Of a DNA stretch of 32,919 nucleotides, positions 30,675-32,919 are shown in pieces. The stretch spans positions 1-32,919 of the forward strand of contig CAIQBC010000073.1 in the NCBI GenBank assembly GCA_903869955.1, given 5' to 3'. The number at the start of each line of letters is the position of its first letter. The first letter of the stretch is position 1. The stretch is from an uncultured Opitutia bacterium (lineage in GTDB: Bacteria > Verrucomicrobiota > Verrucomicrobiia > Opitutales > Opitutaceae). The translations under genes and the position numbers were made by a program. A model generated the notes under the pieces. It was not told the origin of the DNA. It did not search any database and saw nothing but the letters and a program-made list of their open reading frames with translations.

Positions 30675-30868
30675 GGTCGGAGGCGGAGGGTGTTGGACTT
30701 GGAAAACGACCACGAGAGCAAAAGCGGGCGGCTCTGTCCATGCCGGAAATTGGGAACGGCCGCGCCGGCAAAACCGGCACTTGACCACGGATCCTGCCGC
30801 CGGACCCGGGGCAGGAAAATTTTCTCCAGGCACCCGCCCGTGCGATCCGCCGCCCGGCCGTTTCTGGC

Positions 30869-31726
30869 TCAGTCGAAGACCACGGTCTTGTTGCCATAGA
30901 CCAGCACCCGGTTTTCGAGGTGCCAGCGCACGGCCTGCGCGAGCACGGTTTTCTCCAGGTCGCGGCCTTTGCGGATGAGATCCTCCACGCCGTGCCGGTG
31001 TGTCACGCGCGCCACATCCTGCTGGATGATCGGGCCGTCGTCGAGCACCGCCGTGGCGTAGTGCGCCGTCGCGCCGATGAGTTTCACCCCGCGCGTGGCG
31101 GCCTGGTGATAGGGCTTGCCGCCGGCGAACGCGGGCAGGAACGAGTGGTGGATGTTGATCACAGGCCGGCCGATTTTTTCCAAAAAATCCGCCGAAAGCA
31201 CCTGCATGTAGCGGGCGAGCACCACCAGCCCGATGTCGAGCTGGCGCAGGAGCGCGAGCTGCCGCGCCTCGTCGGCCGGTTTCGTGGCGGCGGTCACGGG
31301 GATGAGGTGAAACGGCAACCCGTAGCCGCGCGCGGCGGCCTCCAGGTCGGGATGGTTGGAGACGATGGCCGCAATGTCGCCGGCCAGCTCGCCTGCCTTC
31401 CCCCGCAGCACGAGGTCGTGGAAGCAGTGGTCGAATTTCGATACAAACACCGCCACGCGCGGCCGCTGGGCGGAGATCGCGACGCGGGCCTGCATGCCCA
31501 GCGACTCCGCAAACGGGCGGAAGGCCGCCGCCTCGGCGGCGGCGTCACCTTGGGCGGGCGCCCATTCGACCCGCTGGAAAAAAATCCCCGCGTCGGTGTC
31601 GCTGTGCTGGTCAGCATGGAGGATGTTGCCGCGGCGCTCGAAAATCCACCCGGCCACGCGCGCGACGAGGCCGGGCCGGTCGGGGCCGTGCAGGAGTGCG
31701 ACAAGGGAAGCTTGTGTTGAAGCCAT
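30869..31726 (-). CDS. purU: Formyltetrahydrofolate deformylase
   Basis: ACT domain LLHGPDRPGLVARVAGWIFERRGNILHADQHSD; formyltransferase core VFVSKFDHCFHDLVLRGKAGEL…LARYMQVLSADFLEKIGRPVINIHHSFLPAFAGGKPYHQAATRGVKLIGATAHYATAVLDDGPIIQQDVARV. Confidence 0.95.
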   Translation of the reverse strand: MASTQASLVALLHGPDRPGLVARVAGWIFERRGNILHADQHSDTDAGIFFQRVEWAPAQGDAAAEAAAFRPFAESLGMQARVAISAQRPRVAVFVSKFDHCFHDLVLRGKAGELAGDIAAIVSNHPDLEAAARGYGLPFHLIPVTAATKPADEARQLALLRQLDIGLVVLARYMQVLSADFLEKIGRPVINIHHSFLPAFAGGKPYHQAATRGVKLIGATAHYATAVLDDGPIIQQDVARVTHRHGVEDLIRKGRDLEKTVLAQAVRWHLENRVLVYGNKTVVFD

Positions 31727-31902
31727 GGCCCGCCACGTCTGTCGCACCCGATGACAGCCGACAACAGAAAACATTGGTCCCCTTGCGCGGCTCCCCTCCG
31801 GTTTTCAACGCGAGTCAGCCATAATCCGGCCAAACCGGTTAGCGCCCGGTCTCGTCGCCTTCCATTTGCGCCGGTCTCCCTGGCACGCGTACGCCTGCCA
31901 CC

Positions 31903-31935
31903 AAAAAAACGCGCCCGGCGTTTCGGCCGGGCGCG
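31903..31935 (-). terminator. Intrinsic terminator of rpsA
   Basis: CGCGCCCGGC-GTTTCG-GCCGGGCGCG stem-loop; seven T's on the minus strand (AAAAAAA at 31903-31909). Confidence 0.85.
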
Positions 31936-31974
31936 GAGAGTAGCGTGGTTTGTGCGGGGCTGCGTCGGACGCGG

Positions 31975-32919
31975 TCACTCCTTCTTCGCGGCCTCGTCGA
32001 GGATGTCGCCGAGGTTCATCATGTCGTTGCCGGCGCTGCGGTTCATCTGCTCATACGCCGAGGTCTCGGCGGCGAGCTGGTCGGCGCTGTAGTTGGCGGC
32101 CTTGATCGAGAGGCCGAGGCGGCGCTCCTCGCGGTCAATCTTGATGACGCGCGCGCTGACGGCCTGGCCGGGCTTGAGCACGTCCTTGATCTTCTCGATG
32201 CGCTCCTCGCTGATCTGCGAGATGTGGACGAGCCCATCAATCCCGTCCTTGAGGTCGAGGAACGCGCCAAACGACGTGATCTTCGTGACGGTGCCCTGCA
32301 CGACGTCGCCGATCTTGAAGTGGGCGTCAATGTCGGCCCACGGGTCGGTGGCGAGCTGTTTCATGCCGAGGCTGATGCGCTGCTGGCTGGGATCCACGTC
32401 GAGCACGAGCGCGTCCACTTCGTCGCCCTTCTTGAGGACTTCGGAGGGGTGGTTGACCTTGCGGGTCCAGCTCATGTCGGAGACATGCACCATGCCGTCT
32501 ATGCCTTCCTCCAGTTCGATAAACGCGCCGTAGGTGGTCATGTTGCGCACCTTGCCGCGCACGCGGGCGCCGGTCGGGTAGTTGTGGCGGACCATGTCCC
32601 ACGGGTTGGGCTCGAGCTGGCGCAGGCCGAGGGAGATTTTCTGGTCGTCCTTCTGGATGCCGAGGACCACCGCGTCCACTTCCTGGCCGACCTTGAGCAG
32701 CTCGGAAGGCTTGGTGATGCGCTTGGTCCAGGACATCTCGGTGATATGGACGAGCCCCTCGACGCCGGGCTCGAGTTCGACGAACGCGCCGTAGGGCACG
32801 AGATTGACGACTTTGCCGCGGACCTTGGCGCCGACCGGGTACTTGCGGTCGATTTCGTCCCAGGGGTTGCGGGTGGTCTGCTTGAGGCCGAGGGAAACGC
32901 GCTCTTTCTCGCGGTTCAC
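31975..32919 (-). CDS. rpsA: 30S ribosomal protein S1 (partial; N-terminal part lies beyond the right edge)
   Basis: Tandem S1 repeats: GAKVRGKVVNLVPYGAFVELEPGVEGLVHITEMSWTKR…, GARVRGKVRNMTTYGAFIELEEGIDGMVHVSDMSW…, GDVVQGTVTKITSFGAFLDLKDGIDGLVHISQIS…. Confidence 0.95.
   Translation of the reverse strand: MNREKERVSLGLKQTTRNPWDEIDRKYPVGAKVRGKVVNLVPYGAFVELEPGVEGLVHITEMSWTKRITKPSELLKVGQEVDAVVLGIQKDDQKISLGLRQLEPNPWDMVRHNYPTGARVRGKVRNMTTYGAFIELEEGIDGMVHVSDMSWTRKVNHPSEVLKKGDEVDALVLDVDPSQQRISLGMKQLATDPWADIDAHFKIGDVVQGTVTKITSFGAFLDLKDGIDGLVHISQISEERIEKIKDVLKPGQAVSARVIKIDREERRLGLSIKAANYSADQLAAETSAYEQMNRSAGNDMMNLGDILDEAAKKE

Overview
High-GC (about 70%) chromosomal window, probably from a Verrucomicrobia/Opitutaceae-like bacterium (inferred from B-type sdhCAB, floA-nfeD, PEP-CTERM proteins of the 'PEPxxYGxxLxGxGLGLxGxRR' style, and weak Shine-Dalgarno use). 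Most of it is ordinary housekeeping content: grpE-dnaJ, manA-type isomerase, ftsK/spoIIIE, a RodZ-like protein, floA/nfeD, a GT-C-like membrane protein, glnD, a zinc-ribbon/TPR protein plus M48 peptidase pair, sdhC-sdhA-sdhB, NUDIX, LysM, tRNA-Pro(UGG), purU and the 3' part of rpsA. The accessory-looking part is about 24.6-28.5 kb: two paralogous PEP-CTERM secreted proteins bracketing an F390-synthetase/PaaK-like adenylate-forming enzyme. Each PEP-CTERM gene is preceded by the same 16-bp palindrome, TAGGGT-N4-ACCCTA (TAGGGTTATCACCCTA at 24668-24683, TAGGGTAAACACCCTA at 27316-27331), seen nowhere else in the window by eye. This is the best candidate for an undescribed regulon. A second notable non-coding structure is a 91-bp imperfect palindromic element with 20-nt inverted termini (19/20 match) between grpE and dnaJ (1671-1761). 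No CRISPR array, transposase, phage gene or rRNA was recognised. All homology calls are by motif recognition only; no searches were run.
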